Below are positions 44,157 to 54,724 of a stretch of DNA of 64,000 nt, piece by piece. Location of the stretch: positions 62,001 through 126,000 of the forward strand of contig NZ_LGAP01000004.1 in the NCBI RefSeq assembly GCF_001270265.1, read 5' to 3'. The position numbers were made by a program, and so were the translations under genes. The stretch comes from Ensifer adhaerens (GTDB lineage: Bacteria; Pseudomonadota; Alphaproteobacteria; Rhizobiales; Rhizobiaceae). The number at the start of each line of letters is the position of its first letter. Within the stretch, counting starts at the first letter, position 1. Under the pieces are notes generated by a model that was given only the letters and a program-made list of their open reading frames with translations, ran no database searches and was not told the DNA's origin.

Positions 44157-46849
44157 GCACGGTCCTTTTCGGATATTTCAGCTTCGGCGGCGGGAAAACG
44201 CATGGAAATGCGTGTTCCGCGACGCCTCAAAGCCGGGCTTTCAGCCTTGATGCGGCCACCCATGGCCTCGACGAAGCCCTTGGCGATCGACAGCCCGAGA
44301 CCGGTGCCCGGCGTGCGGCCGTCTACCTTGCCCCTGCGGAAGAATTTTTCGAATACCTGTTCGAGGTCGCCCTGTGCGATCCCCTTGCCGAGATCGGTGA
44401 CCGACAGCACGATCTCGTTTCCGTCCCGTCGCGCGTAGATGCTGATCGGCTCGTCACCGCCGTATTTGTTGGCATTGTCGAGCAGGTTGAACAGCACCTG
44501 GCCGAGAAGCACGCTGTCGCCACGCATCAACGGCAGTTCGGGCGCGATGCTGGTCTCGATCTCGCGGGCCGGAAAATACTTGCGCGCCCGATCGACGGCT
44601 GCGCGCACGGCGTCCGCGACATCCACCCAATCGCGCTTGGCATTGACCGTTCCTGCCTCGATGCGGGTCATGTCCAGGAGGTTGGCGACGAAACGCGTCA
44701 GCCGACCGCCCTCCTCCTCGATCGATTGCAGCAGATCGTCACGGCTTTCCGGCGGCATGCGGTCGCCCAATTGGCGCAAGCTGGTGACGGCGCCGGTGAT
44801 GGTGGCAAGCGGCGTGCGCAGATCATGCGAGATCGACGACAGCAGTGCGGCTCGAAACCGCTCTCCCTCAAGCTTGGCGGCGTGATCCAGGCTCTCGCGT
44901 GAGAGGCGTGCCCGGTCGATGGCGATCGCCGTCTGGTCGAGGATGGCGGCGAGCGCGCGCTCTTCGTTGATCTCCAGCGGCTTGCCGGCCTGCACGAAGC
45001 CGCAAACGCCGACGACGCCATGCGGGCTCGTCAGCGGCCGGAAATGAAACGGGCTGTTCGGCAGCGTGCCGGTGCCATTGCCGGCCGCCTCCTTCTTGTC
45101 CATCGCCCAGCGCGCCGCCATGGTGTCGGTGACATCGAGTTCGGTGTCCGGCGGCCAGGCGGCCTTCAGGCGCAGATCGCCGTCTTCCGGCAACAGCAAC
45201 GCGGCATTGCGTTTCAGTGTCGTCTGCATCTGGGTGACTGCCGCCCAGAGCACGTCGTCGACATTGGCAGTTCCCGAGAGCTTGCGGGAGAAATCATAGA
45301 GCGCCTGCGTTGCCGCGGCACGGCGCCGCGCGGACTTCGCCTGTTCGCGCACCCGGGATGCAAGACTGCCGGCAAGCGCTGCCGCGACCAGGAAAATGAA
45401 GAGCGCGAAGACCTCGTGCGGCTCGGCGACCGTGAATGTGCCGACCGGCTCTATGAAGAAGAAGTTGTAGGCGAGAACGGACAGCAAGGCCGCGGCGATG
45501 GCAGCGATGTGGCCGGCATAGCTCGCCGACGCCAGCACCGCGAGCAGGAAGAGCAGAGAGATGTTCGGCAGGATGATGAAGCGCTCGATGAAGAGGCCAA
45601 GCGCAACCGCAGCCCCCACCGTGGTGGTGGCAATGGCGAGCGCCCGCCCTAAGCCCTCCGGCATTTGCCGTTTGGCGGTCACGCCTCTCTTCGGGCGCGG
45701 CGGCTCCTTGTCAGTCACCAGGTGAATGCCGACACCCGCTATGCGCTCGGCCAGCGCATCGGGAAGCGATTGCCGGAACAAGCGCAGCGGGAACCGCTGA
45801 CGCCTGATGCCGATGACGATCTGTGTCGCATGCTCACGACGGGCAAGCTTGAGGATTTCCTCGACGAAATCGTTGCCGACGATGCGGCGCGTCTCGGCGC
45901 CGAGCTGCTCGGCCAGGCGGAACGTCTCGTCGAGCCTTCTGACCGCCTCGCCATCGCCGCTTTCGCGGTCGGCCCGTTCGATGAAGACGACGATCCAAGG
46001 CGCGTTCAGCCCCGAAGCCAGGCGGCCGGCGGTGCGCACCACCTTTTCCGACAGCGGATCGGGACCGATGCACACCAGCAGGCGCTCGCCGCTCGCCCAG
46101 GGACCCTCGATGGCGTTCTGCTTGAGGTAGTCGACCATCTGGTCGTCGACCCGGTCGGCCGTCCGCCGCAGCGCCAGTTCGCGCAGCGCCGTCAGGTTGC
46201 CCAGGCGGAAGAAACGCTCGATTGCGCGCTTGGCGCTGTCGGGCAGATAGACCTTGCCTTCGTTCAACCGCTCGATGAGCTCGGCGGGCGGCAGGTCGAC
46301 CAGCAGGACGTCGTCGGCACGGCTGATCATCGTGTCGGGTACCCGCTCGCGCACCGCAACACCGGTGATCTGGGCGACGACATCGGACAGGCTTTCCAGA
46401 TGCTGGATGTTGAGCGCCGTCCAGACGTCGATGCCGGCGGTAATCAGCTCCTCGACATCCTGATAGCGCTTCGGATGGCGGCTGTCCTCCGGGTTGCTGT
46501 GCGCCAGTTCGTCAACGACGACGATCTTTGGGCGGCGTGCAAGCGCCGCGTCGAGATCGAATTCAGAAAGCACACGACCGCGATGGTTGACATCGCGGCG
46601 CGGCAGTATCTCCAGTCCTTCGACGAGCGCGGCGGTCTCGCCGCGCCCATGCGTCTCCACCAGACCGATGACGATGTCGACGCCGTCGGCCTTCAGCCGC
46701 CGCGCGCGCGTCAGCATCGTATAGGTCTTGCCGACGCCAGGGGCTGCGCCAAGAAAAACCGTCAGCTTTCCCTTCCGCCCCTGCCCGGCCAGCGCCAGCA
46801 GTGCGTCCGGGTCCGGACGGCTTTTCGATTCGCGATCGGTTTCAGGCAT
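44153..46849 (-). CDS. kdpD: Potassium sensor histidine kinase KdpD
   Basis: The 898-residue kinase starts with the KdpD N-terminal domain: Walker-type VFLGAAPGVGKTYTMLTRAR near residue 32 and VIGLVETHGR. A USP domain follows at about 255-370, then four DUF4118 membrane helices (about 410-490, including GLFIERFIILPNISLLFLLA) and a GAF domain (about 520-650). HisKA has His675 in SSISHDLRTPLATITGA; the ATPase domain has NLLDNANKYGG, DLGKGIAQGDLEQVFEKFFR and GTGLGLSIAKGFVEAMGG. It senses K+ limitation or ionic stress and phosphorylates KdpE. Confidence 0.96.
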   Translation of the reverse strand: MPETDRESKSRPDPDALLALAGQGRKGKLTVFLGAAPGVGKTYTMLTRARRLKADGVDIVIGLVETHGRGETAALVEGLEILPRRDVNHRGRVLSEFDLDAALARRPKIVVVDELAHSNPEDSRHPKRYQDVEELITAGIDVWTALNIQHLESLSDVVAQITGVAVRERVPDTMISRADDVLLVDLPPAELIERLNEGKVYLPDSAKRAIERFFRLGNLTALRELALRRTADRVDDQMVDYLKQNAIEGPWASGERLLVCIGPDPLSEKVVRTAGRLASGLNAPWIVVFIERADRESGDGEAVRRLDETFRLAEQLGAETRRIVGNDFVEEILKLARREHATQIVIGIRRQRFPLRLFRQSLPDALAERIAGVGIHLVTDKEPPRPKRGVTAKRQMPEGLGRALAIATTTVGAAVALGLFIERFIILPNISLLFLLAVLASASYAGHIAAIAAALLSVLAYNFFFIEPVGTFTVAEPHEVFALFIFLVAAALAGSLASRVREQAKSARRRAAATQALYDFSRKLSGTANVDDVLWAAVTQMQTTLKRNAALLLPEDGDLRLKAAWPPDTELDVTDTMAARWAMDKKEAAGNGTGTLPNSPFHFRPLTSPHGVVGVCGFVQAGKPLEINEERALAAILDQTAIAIDRARLSRESLDHAAKLEGERFRAALLSSISHDLRTPLATITGAVTSLRQLGDRMPPESRDDLLQSIEEEGGRLTRFVANLLDMTRIEAGTVNAKRDWVDVADAVRAAVDRARKYFPAREIETSIAPELPLMRGDSVLLGQVLFNLLDNANKYGGDEPISIYARRDGNEIVLSVTDLGKGIAQGDLEQVFEKFFRRGKVDGRTPGTGLGLSIAKGFVEAMGGRIKAESPALRRRGTRISMRFPAAEAEISEKDRA

Positions 46850-46870
46850 TCAGTGTCTCTGGCTTCAAAC

Positions 46871-47440
46871 TCAGCTTCTCCGGGTATCCAGAGCAAGGTT
46901 GAGTTCTAGCACATTGACGCGCGGCTCGCCTATGATCCCCAGCAGCCGACCTTCGGTCGCCTGCTCGACCAGCGTCGCCACATCCGTTTCCGCAAGCCCG
47001 CGTGCCTTGGCAACGCGGGAAACCTGCTCGCGGGCGAAAGCCGGCGAAATATGCGGGTCAAGGCCGGAGCCGGACGCCGTGCCGCCGTCGGCGGCAATCT
47101 CTCCGGTGATGCCGCTGGCGCGCAGCTTCTCGACGTCGGCAGTAACCCGGTCCTTCAGCTTGACCGAGGTCGGGCCGAGGTTGGAGCCGGTCGAACCGCC
47201 TGCATTGTAGGCCTCAGGCCCGGTCGCGGAGGGCCGCGGCCAGAAATATTTGTCGGAGGTAAAATTCTGCCCGATCAGATCGGAGCCGACGACGGTGCCA
47301 TCCATGCGGATCAGGCTGCCATTGGCCTGCACGGGCATCAATGCCTGGGCAACGCCGGTGATCGCGAAGGGGTAGGCAAGGCCGGTGATCGCGGTCAGCA
47401 GCAGGGCCATGACGATTGCGGGGCGAAGTTGGTTCAACAT
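46871..47440 (-). CDS. kdpC: Potassium-transporting ATPase KdpC subunit
   Basis: The 189-residue protein has one N-terminal membrane helix ([20 protein letters not shown]) and the KdpC blocks SLIGQNF-like [39 protein letters not shown] and [13 protein letters not shown]. It assists ATP binding by KdpB. Spacing to kdpB is 2 bp. The length is normal for the family. Confidence 0.97.
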   Translation of the reverse strand: MLNQLRPAIVMALLLTAITGLAYPFAITGVAQALMPVQANGSLIRMDGTVVGSDLIGQNFTSDKYFWPRPSATGPEAYNAGGSTGSNLGPTSVKLKDRVTADVEKLRASGITGEIAADGGTASGSGLDPHISPAFAREQVSRVAKARGLAETDVATLVEQATEGRLLGIIGEPRVNVLELNLALDTRRS

Positions 47441-47442
47441 GA

Positions 47443-49569
<2,127 letters not shown>

Positions 49570-49580
49570 TGTTTGTTCCT

Positions 49581-51290
49581 TCAGAAGGTCTGGCCCGAGA
49601 GCATGGCGAATTGCTCAACGATGGGACCAAGCGCGAGGGCCGGGAAATATTGCAGCCCGCCGAGAATGAGGATGATGCCGATGAGCAGGCCGACGAAGAG
49701 CGGCGTGTGCGTCGGGAAGGTTCCCTTGGAAGCCGGATGGCGCGTCTTGGCGGCAAGCGAGCCGGCGATGGCGAGCACCGGTATCGCATAGGCGAAGCGG
49801 CCGAGCAGCATCGCGAAACCGAGCGTGGTGTTGTACCAGGGCGTGTTGGCCGAGAGGCCGCCGAAGGCGGAGCCGTTGTTGCCCGTCGCCGAGGTGTAGG
49901 CGTAGAGGATCTCCGACAGGCCATGCGGACCTGATGTGCCGATGCTGGCGACGGCCGAGGGCATGACGGCGGAAATCGCGGTGAAGCCGAGGATCGAGGC
50001 CGGCAGGATGAGGATCGCCAGCATCGCGTATTTCATCTCGCGGCCTTCGATCTTCTTGCCGAGCAGTTCGGGCGTACGCCCAACCATCAGACCGGCGACG
50101 AAGACGGCGAGGATGGCAAAAACGACCATGCCGTAAAGGCCGGAGCCGACGCCGCCGGGCAGCACTTCGCCAAGCTGGATGAGGAGCATGGGAACAAGGC
50201 CGCCGATACCGGTGAAGGAACCGTGCATGCCATTGACCGCGCCGGTTGAGATACCGGTGGTGACGCCGGCATAGGCCGCCGACATGGCCTGGCCGAAGCG
50301 GACTTCCTTGCCTTCCATGTTGCCGAGCGACGCCTCGAGGCCGAGCCCATGCAGGATCGGGTTGCCGTAGCTTTCCGCCCAATAGATGACACCGATGCCC
50401 GCAATCAGCAGGGTCGCCATGGCAGCGATGAAGGCCCAACCCTGGCGGCGGTCACCGACCATCTGGCCGAAGGTGTAGACGAGCGCCGAGGTAATGGAGA
50501 GCATCGCGAAGATCGACAGGTAGTTGCTGAGCGCAGTCGGGTTCTCGAACGGGTGCGCCGCATTGGCGTTGAAGAAACCGCCGCCATTGGTGCCGAGCTG
50601 CTTGATCGCTTCCTGGCTCGCGACCGGACCGAGCGCGATCGTCTGCTGCACGCCTTCGAGCGTGGTGGCGCTGACGGAGGCATGGAAGGTCTGCGGCATG
50701 CCCATCGCGACGAAGGCGAGTGCAACGAGGACCGCGAGCGGCAGCAGCACGTAAAGCGTCGAGCGGGTCAGATCGACCCAGAAATTGCCGAGTGTCGACG
50801 CGCCCGAACGGGCAAAGGCGCGGGTGACGGCAAGCGCGATGGCAATGCCGGTCGCAGCCGAGACGAAGTTCTGCACCGTCAGGCCAGCCATTTGGCTGAA
50901 ATGGCTCATGGTGGTCTCGCCGCCATAGGACTGCCAGTTGGTGTTGGTGAGGAAGCTGACCGCCGTGTTGAAGGCGAGATCCGCCGGCACGTCGGCAAAG
51001 CCTTGCGGGTTCAGCGGCAGCGATCCCTGGAAACGCAGGATGGCATAGAGAAGCGCGAAGCCGGCGGCGCTGAAGGCGAGCATCGACAGCGTATAGGCGA
51101 GCCAACCCTGCTCCTTCCTGGCATCGACGCCGGCGGCCAGATACAGCCCGCGCTCGACGGGTCCGAGAACCGGGGACAGGAAATTGCGTTCGCCGGCGAA
51201 AACCCGGGCCATGAAGAGGCCAAGCGGCTTGATCGCGAGGAAGACGGCGAGAAAGAGGAGGCCGATCTGCAGCCACCCGATAATAGACAT
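49581..51290 (-). CDS. kdpA: Potassium-transporting ATPase KdpA subunit
   Basis: The 569-residue channel-like subunit has the selectivity-filter regions expected of KdpA ([60 protein letters not shown] and [20 protein letters not shown]) spread over four repeats. It starts [20 protein letters not shown]. Between it and kdpF lies a 19-bp tandem repeat (51342-51398). Confidence 0.97.
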   Translation of the reverse strand: MSIIGWLQIGLLFLAVFLAIKPLGLFMARVFAGERNFLSPVLGPVERGLYLAAGVDARKEQGWLAYTLSMLAFSAAGFALLYAILRFQGSLPLNPQGFADVPADLAFNTAVSFLTNTNWQSYGGETTMSHFSQMAGLTVQNFVSAATGIAIALAVTRAFARSGASTLGNFWVDLTRSTLYVLLPLAVLVALAFVAMGMPQTFHASVSATTLEGVQQTIALGPVASQEAIKQLGTNGGGFFNANAAHPFENPTALSNYLSIFAMLSITSALVYTFGQMVGDRRQGWAFIAAMATLLIAGIGVIYWAESYGNPILHGLGLEASLGNMEGKEVRFGQAMSAAYAGVTTGISTGAVNGMHGSFTGIGGLVPMLLIQLGEVLPGGVGSGLYGMVVFAILAVFVAGLMVGRTPELLGKKIEGREMKYAMLAILILPASILGFTAISAVMPSAVASIGTSGPHGLSEILYAYTSATGNNGSAFGGLSANTPWYNTTLGFAMLLGRFAYAIPVLAIAGSLAAKTRHPASKGTFPTHTPLFVGLLIGIILILGGLQYFPALALGPIVEQFAMLSGQTF

Positions 51291-51341
51291 GAGGAATTCT
51301 CCACGAAAGACGACCGGACGGTATGAAGGACGGCCCTTGGG

Positions 51342-51398
51342 TATGAAACTCGACCCGGGGTACGAAACTCGACCCGGGGTACGAAGTTCGACCTGGGG
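51342..51398. repeat. 19-bp tandem repeat, three copies, between kdpF and kdpA
   Basis: Copies are 51342-51360, 51361-51379 and 51380-51398, each of the form TAYGAARYTCGACCYGGGG. The third has three changes. A diverged fourth unit may lie at 51322-51341. The array ends exactly one base before the kdpF stop codon. Confidence 0.9.
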
Positions 51399-51485
51399 TC
51401 AGAACCGTTCCGGTCGAACGAGAGTCACGATGAGATAGACCGTCAGTGCGGCGACCACAGTGAGACCGAGCAAGGCTTCGAACAT
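51399..51485 (-). CDS. kdpF: KdpF subunit of the potassium-transporting ATPase
   Basis: The 28-residue single-helix protein begins MFEALLGLTVVAALTVYL and ends with TLVRPERF, the KdpF pattern (short hydrophobic helix and a -R-P-E-x-F tail). KdpF stabilises the KdpABC complex. TAGGAGGCATCG gives an ideal ribosome site. It is the second of two mini-genes at the head of the kdp operon. Confidence 0.93.
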   Translation of the reverse strand: MFEALLGLTVVAALTVYLIVTLVRPERF

Positions 51486-51494
51486 CGATGCCTC

Positions 51495-51578
51495 CTAGAG
51501 CCGGCTGAGCGTGTGCGCATAGAGCGCAAACACGACAAGGCCGCCGATGCCGGCGGCAAGAAAAAGTAGATCGGACAT
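51495..51578 (-). CDS. Small single-helix membrane protein upstream of kdpF
   Basis: A 27-codon frame begins MSDLLFLAAGIGGLVVFALY and ends with a short polar tail with His, Ser and Arg. It is one predicted membrane helix. GGAG lies 7 nt before ATG 51578, and the stop is 9 bp before the kdpF start, so it looks like a real first gene of the operon. It differs from KdpF in sequence and lacks the RPE tail. Similar short proteins preceding kdpF exist in other proteobacteria as far as I recall; no function is known. Confidence 0.65.
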   Translation of the reverse strand: MSDLLFLAAGIGGLVVFALYAHTLSRL

Positions 51579-51683
51579 GTGCATTCTCCAGGACTGGATT
51601 AGAGCCGGATCATGCACCCTGTGCGGGTCAATTATCGATTGGGATGGTTTTGCGGGCGCATAAGGAAAAGATAAAGGCGCCGC

Positions 51684-51701
51684 AGCCGCCGAAAGGCGGC
51701 T
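51684..51701 (-). terminator. Possible terminator after the AI-2E transporter gene
   Basis: AGCCGCC/GGCGGCT closes a 4-nt loop 16 bp past the stop. On the minus strand it is followed by GCGGCGCCTTTATCTTTT. The U-tract is imperfect. Confidence 0.45.
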
Positions 51702-51716
51702 GACGCATTGGCGGCG

Positions 51717-52877
51717 TCAGCCCTTGATGATCGGGCTTACCGTCGGCTCAGCTTCGGTGGTCACTTCGCGCATCCATTCGCGCCAGATAGCGACGAGCAG
51801 TGCCATCAGCACCGGGCCGACGAACAGGCCGAGAAAGCCCATGGTCTTCACGCCGCCGACCAGGCCGAAGAAGGTCGGCAGGAACGGCAGCTTGATCGGC
51901 CCGCCGACGAGGCGCGGACGCAGCGTCTTGTCGACGATGAAGAGTTCGGTCGTGCCCCAGGCAAACAGCGCGATGCCGTGAACCGGCGAACCGCTGGCCA
52001 CGAGATAGACCGAAACCAGCGTGAAGCAGAGCGGCGCACCGCCGGGGATCAGCGCCATCAGGCCGGTGATGATGCCGAGTGTGACTGGCGACGGAACGCC
52101 TGCCAGCCAATAGGCGACGCCGAGCACGATGCCCTCGCCGATGGCGATGATGCCCATGCCGGTGACCGTCGAGCTGATCGTCAGAGGCACCACGCGCGAC
52201 AGCCGCTCCCAGCGCATCGGGAAGATGCGTTCGCCGAGATGGTCGAGCTGCTTGGAGAAGGAGTGCCCATCGCGATAGACGAAGAACAGCGTGATCAGCA
52301 TGAAAAGTAGCGTCAGGAAAGCGTGAAACGCCGAAGCGCCGATGACCAACACGCCGCGATAGATATTGCCGATGTTGGAGCCGCTGACGAGCTGCACCAG
52401 TTCGCCGAGCGCGCCGGGATGGCCGATGTGTTTCACCCATTGTTCGCCGAGCCAGGCGCCCGCGACCGGGATGGTGGTGAGCCAGGCGGGAACACCCGCG
52501 CCGTTTGCATTGGTTTCGACCGCCCAAACCAGCCAATCGCGGACTTCGTCGACCGCGTAGACGGCGGCGATCGAGATCGGCGCGACGATAAAGGAAATGA
52601 CGCAGACGATTGCGATCGTCGCGGCAAGCGTGCGATTACCGTTTACGGCGGCGAGCAGCCGTCGGTAGATCGGCCAACTGGCAAAGCCGATGACCACGGC
52701 GGCGAGCACTGGAACAAGGAAGCCATGGAAGAAATAGACGCCGGCCAGTAGCACGAACACAAGCATCCAGCGCGCGGCCGTCATGGGACCGACCAGGGCA
52801 TGGCGCGACGTTGCCGTCTGCCCGAAGAGCCGCGGCTCCACGGGGAAATTCTCTCGTTCGCGATTGCCCAACTGCAC
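51717..52877 (-). CDS. AI-2E family transporter
   Basis: The 386-residue membrane protein of the AI-2E/PerM family has an N-terminal helix pair (ARWMLVFVLLAGVYFFHGFL and VLAAVVIGFASWPIYRRLLA) and the C-terminal family block GIITGLMALIPGGAPLCFTL. The family includes Na+/H+ antiporters and the proposed AI-2 exporter TqsA; the substrate here is open. The start is placed at GTG 52877 with GGAGG 7 nt upstream. The frame stays open further upstream only because it runs through a RIME-like repeat. Confidence 0.85.
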   Translation of the reverse strand: MQLGNRERENFPVEPRLFGQTATSRHALVGPMTAARWMLVFVLLAGVYFFHGFLVPVLAAVVIGFASWPIYRRLLAAVNGNRTLAATIAIVCVISFIVAPISIAAVYAVDEVRDWLVWAVETNANGAGVPAWLTTIPVAGAWLGEQWVKHIGHPGALGELVQLVSGSNIGNIYRGVLVIGASAFHAFLTLLFMLITLFFVYRDGHSFSKQLDHLGERIFPMRWERLSRVVPLTISSTVTGMGIIAIGEGIVLGVAYWLAGVPSPVTLGIITGLMALIPGGAPLCFTLVSVYLVASGSPVHGIALFAWGTTELFIVDKTLRPRLVGGPIKLPFLPTFFGLVGGVKTMGFLGLFVGPVLMALLVAIWREWMREVTTEAEPTVSPIIKG

Positions 52878-52934
52878 CAGTGATCCTCCGTCTTCCAACG
52901 AGCTTACATCAAACCCGAGGTCTTGCCAGCCTGT

Positions 52935-53040
52935 ACAGCGCCACGCGTCTCCTACAAAGACGCGCAAAGGTCGCTGTACCTCGATCTGATGCATGATTTT
53001 GCCCTTAAATCGCCCCCGATCTAAGGCAAATCATGCAGTA
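52935..53040. repeat. RIME-like palindromic repeat, copy 4 (most diverged)
   Basis: It begins ACAGCGCCACGCGTCTCCTA and ends AATCATGCAGTA. The 3' palindrome carries several substitutions. It lies upstream of the AI-2E transporter gene and keeps that reading frame open. Confidence 0.75.
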
Positions 53041-53157
53041 GCGTCGCAATGATCCCGGTTTACGGTAGTTTCAGGGCCGCGGCCGACGCTAGCGGCGGGA
53101 CATGACAGAAAAATTTAGCGGCGTGCAAGGCTCAGGGCTTTTCTTTGAGGCCGGCGG

Positions 53158-54381
53158 TCATTCTGCCGCACGTATCGCGGCCCGCCTTGTCGTCTCGGCG
53201 CGATCGACGAACACCGACGCCAGGAAGATACCGAAGCCGGCAACACCCATGACGGCGCCGACAAGGCCGGTCGAGGTCCAGCCATAGCCTGATGCAATGG
53301 ACCAACCGCCAAGCCAGGCGCCGAGCGCATTGGCGAGGTTGAAGGCGGAATGGCTGAGTGCGGCGGCAAGCGTCTGCGCCTCGCCCGAAACATCCATCAG
53401 TCGCGTCTGCACCCCCGGCACGACGGCAAAGCCGCCGCCAATGAACAGGACGTTGACGATGGCGATCCACGGATTGCCCATGGTGAAATAGAACAGCACA
53501 TAGGCAAAGATGTTGAAGGCGAGCGCGATACCGATCGCCGGCAGCAGCGCCCAGTCGGCAAGCCGCGAACCGACGATGTTGCCGAGAATCATGCCAGCGC
53601 CGAACACCGACAGCATGATCGGCACATTGGCGACGGAAACGCCCGCGACCTCCGTCAATGCCGGGGCGATGTAGCTGAAAACGGCAAACATGCCGCCGCA
53701 GCCGATGGCGCAGATGCCGAGCATCAGCCACACCTGCAGTTTGCCCAGCGCGCCAAGCTCGCGCAGCGGCGTCGCCTGCGGATTGCCCCTGTCGCGCGGC
53801 ACGTAGGACCAGGTGAGCGCAATGGTCAAAAGGCTGATGCCGCCGACGATGGCGAAGGCCGAACGCCAGCCGAGCGCCTGACCGAACCAGGCAACAAGCG
53901 GCGTTCCGAACAGGGTCGCGATCGTCAGGCCCATCATCACCCGCCCGACGGCACGCGCCCGCTGGTTGGGTGCAGCCAATCCGGCAGCCACGAGTGCCGC
54001 CACGCCGAAATAGGCGCCGTGCGGAAGGCCGGCAAAGAAGCGCGCCGCAACCAGCGTGTAGAAATCCGGGGCGATGGCACTTGCAAAATTGCCGATCGCA
54101 AACAACAGCATCAGCACCAGAAGCACGCGAAAGCGCGAAAACCGCGCCGCAAGCACCGCGATCAACGGTGCGCCGACCACCACGCCGAGCGCATAGGCGC
54201 TGATCACGGCGCCGGCCTTCGGCACCGAAACGCCGACGTCGTCGGCCACCTGCGGCAGCAGCCCCATGATGGCGAATTCGCCCGTACCGATCCCGAATCC
54301 GCCAACGGCGAGCGCAACTTCGGCAACAGAGATGCGGCTTCGGCGCGGATCGACGGCGGAAGAATAGGCTTCGTCACACAT
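53158..54381 (-). CDS. MFS transporter (AraJ/Bcr-type efflux)
   Basis: The 407-residue protein has twelve helices. Helix 1 region is VAEVALAVGGFGIGTGEFAI, motif A-like LIAVLAARFSRFRVLLVLML is in the first half, and motif C-like GLPHGAYFGVAALVAAGLAA follows. This pattern is typical of DHA1 exporters that use drugs or sugars. A palindrome (54447-54463) lies 66 bp upstream. The substrate is unknown. It is divergent from fadD. Confidence 0.85.
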   Translation of the reverse strand: MCDEAYSSAVDPRRSRISVAEVALAVGGFGIGTGEFAIMGLLPQVADDVGVSVPKAGAVISAYALGVVVGAPLIAVLAARFSRFRVLLVLMLLFAIGNFASAIAPDFYTLVAARFFAGLPHGAYFGVAALVAAGLAAPNQRARAVGRVMMGLTIATLFGTPLVAWFGQALGWRSAFAIVGGISLLTIALTWSYVPRDRGNPQATPLRELGALGKLQVWLMLGICAIGCGGMFAVFSYIAPALTEVAGVSVANVPIMLSVFGAGMILGNIVGSRLADWALLPAIGIALAFNIFAYVLFYFTMGNPWIAIVNVLFIGGGFAVVPGVQTRLMDVSGEAQTLAAALSHSAFNLANALGAWLGGWSIASGYGWTSTGLVGAVMGVAGFGIFLASVFVDRAETTRRAAIRAAE

Positions 54382-54446
54382 GAGCAATGACCTGTGTCGT
54401 CCGGCCCTCATGGGGCAGAACAAATCTGTGGGTGCTGGCGGCGGGT

Positions 54447-54463
54447 ATCGGACGATATCCGAT
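54447..54463. promoter_or_regulatory. Palindrome upstream of the MFS gene
   Basis: ATCGGA and TCCGAT are separated by 5 bp, 66 bp before the ATG. It could be an operator for a local regulator; none is adjacent. Confidence 0.3.
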
Positions 54464-54575
54464 GGGGATATGCTGCAATGCAATACAGGCATTAAACCAA
54501 CCTGGCAAAGGGTTTGCGGCACTCGTCATACTTTTTCGAGCGCGCGCGAGCCGGGCCGGTTAACCGTTAGCTTAG

Positions 54576-54596
54576 TTGACGTTTACGTCAAAGTCA
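54576..54596. promoter_or_regulatory. Diverged acyl-CoA operator upstream of fadD
   Basis: TTGACGTTTACG is identical to the left part of the sites at 6436 and 40293; the right half (TCAAAGTCA) is altered. It is 129 bp before the fadD start. Confidence 0.6.
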
Positions 54597-54724
54597 TATA
54601 ACCCCGAATCTTGGCTTGAAGAGGTGCAGCAAAAGCATCATCTTCATCGGCAAGAGAAGACCGGGAGGGTTTCTTCTTTGGCCGCAAGCAAGGCCAGCCT
54701 GTGGCGACCAGAGGGAGAGAGGTC

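Larger units (their letters stand above)
54382..54724. other. Divergent MFS-fadD intergenic region
   Basis: This 343-bp gap holds an ATCGGA/TCCGAT palindrome on the MFS side and a diverged copy of the acyl-CoA operator on the fadD side. I see no gene. Confidence 0.6.
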
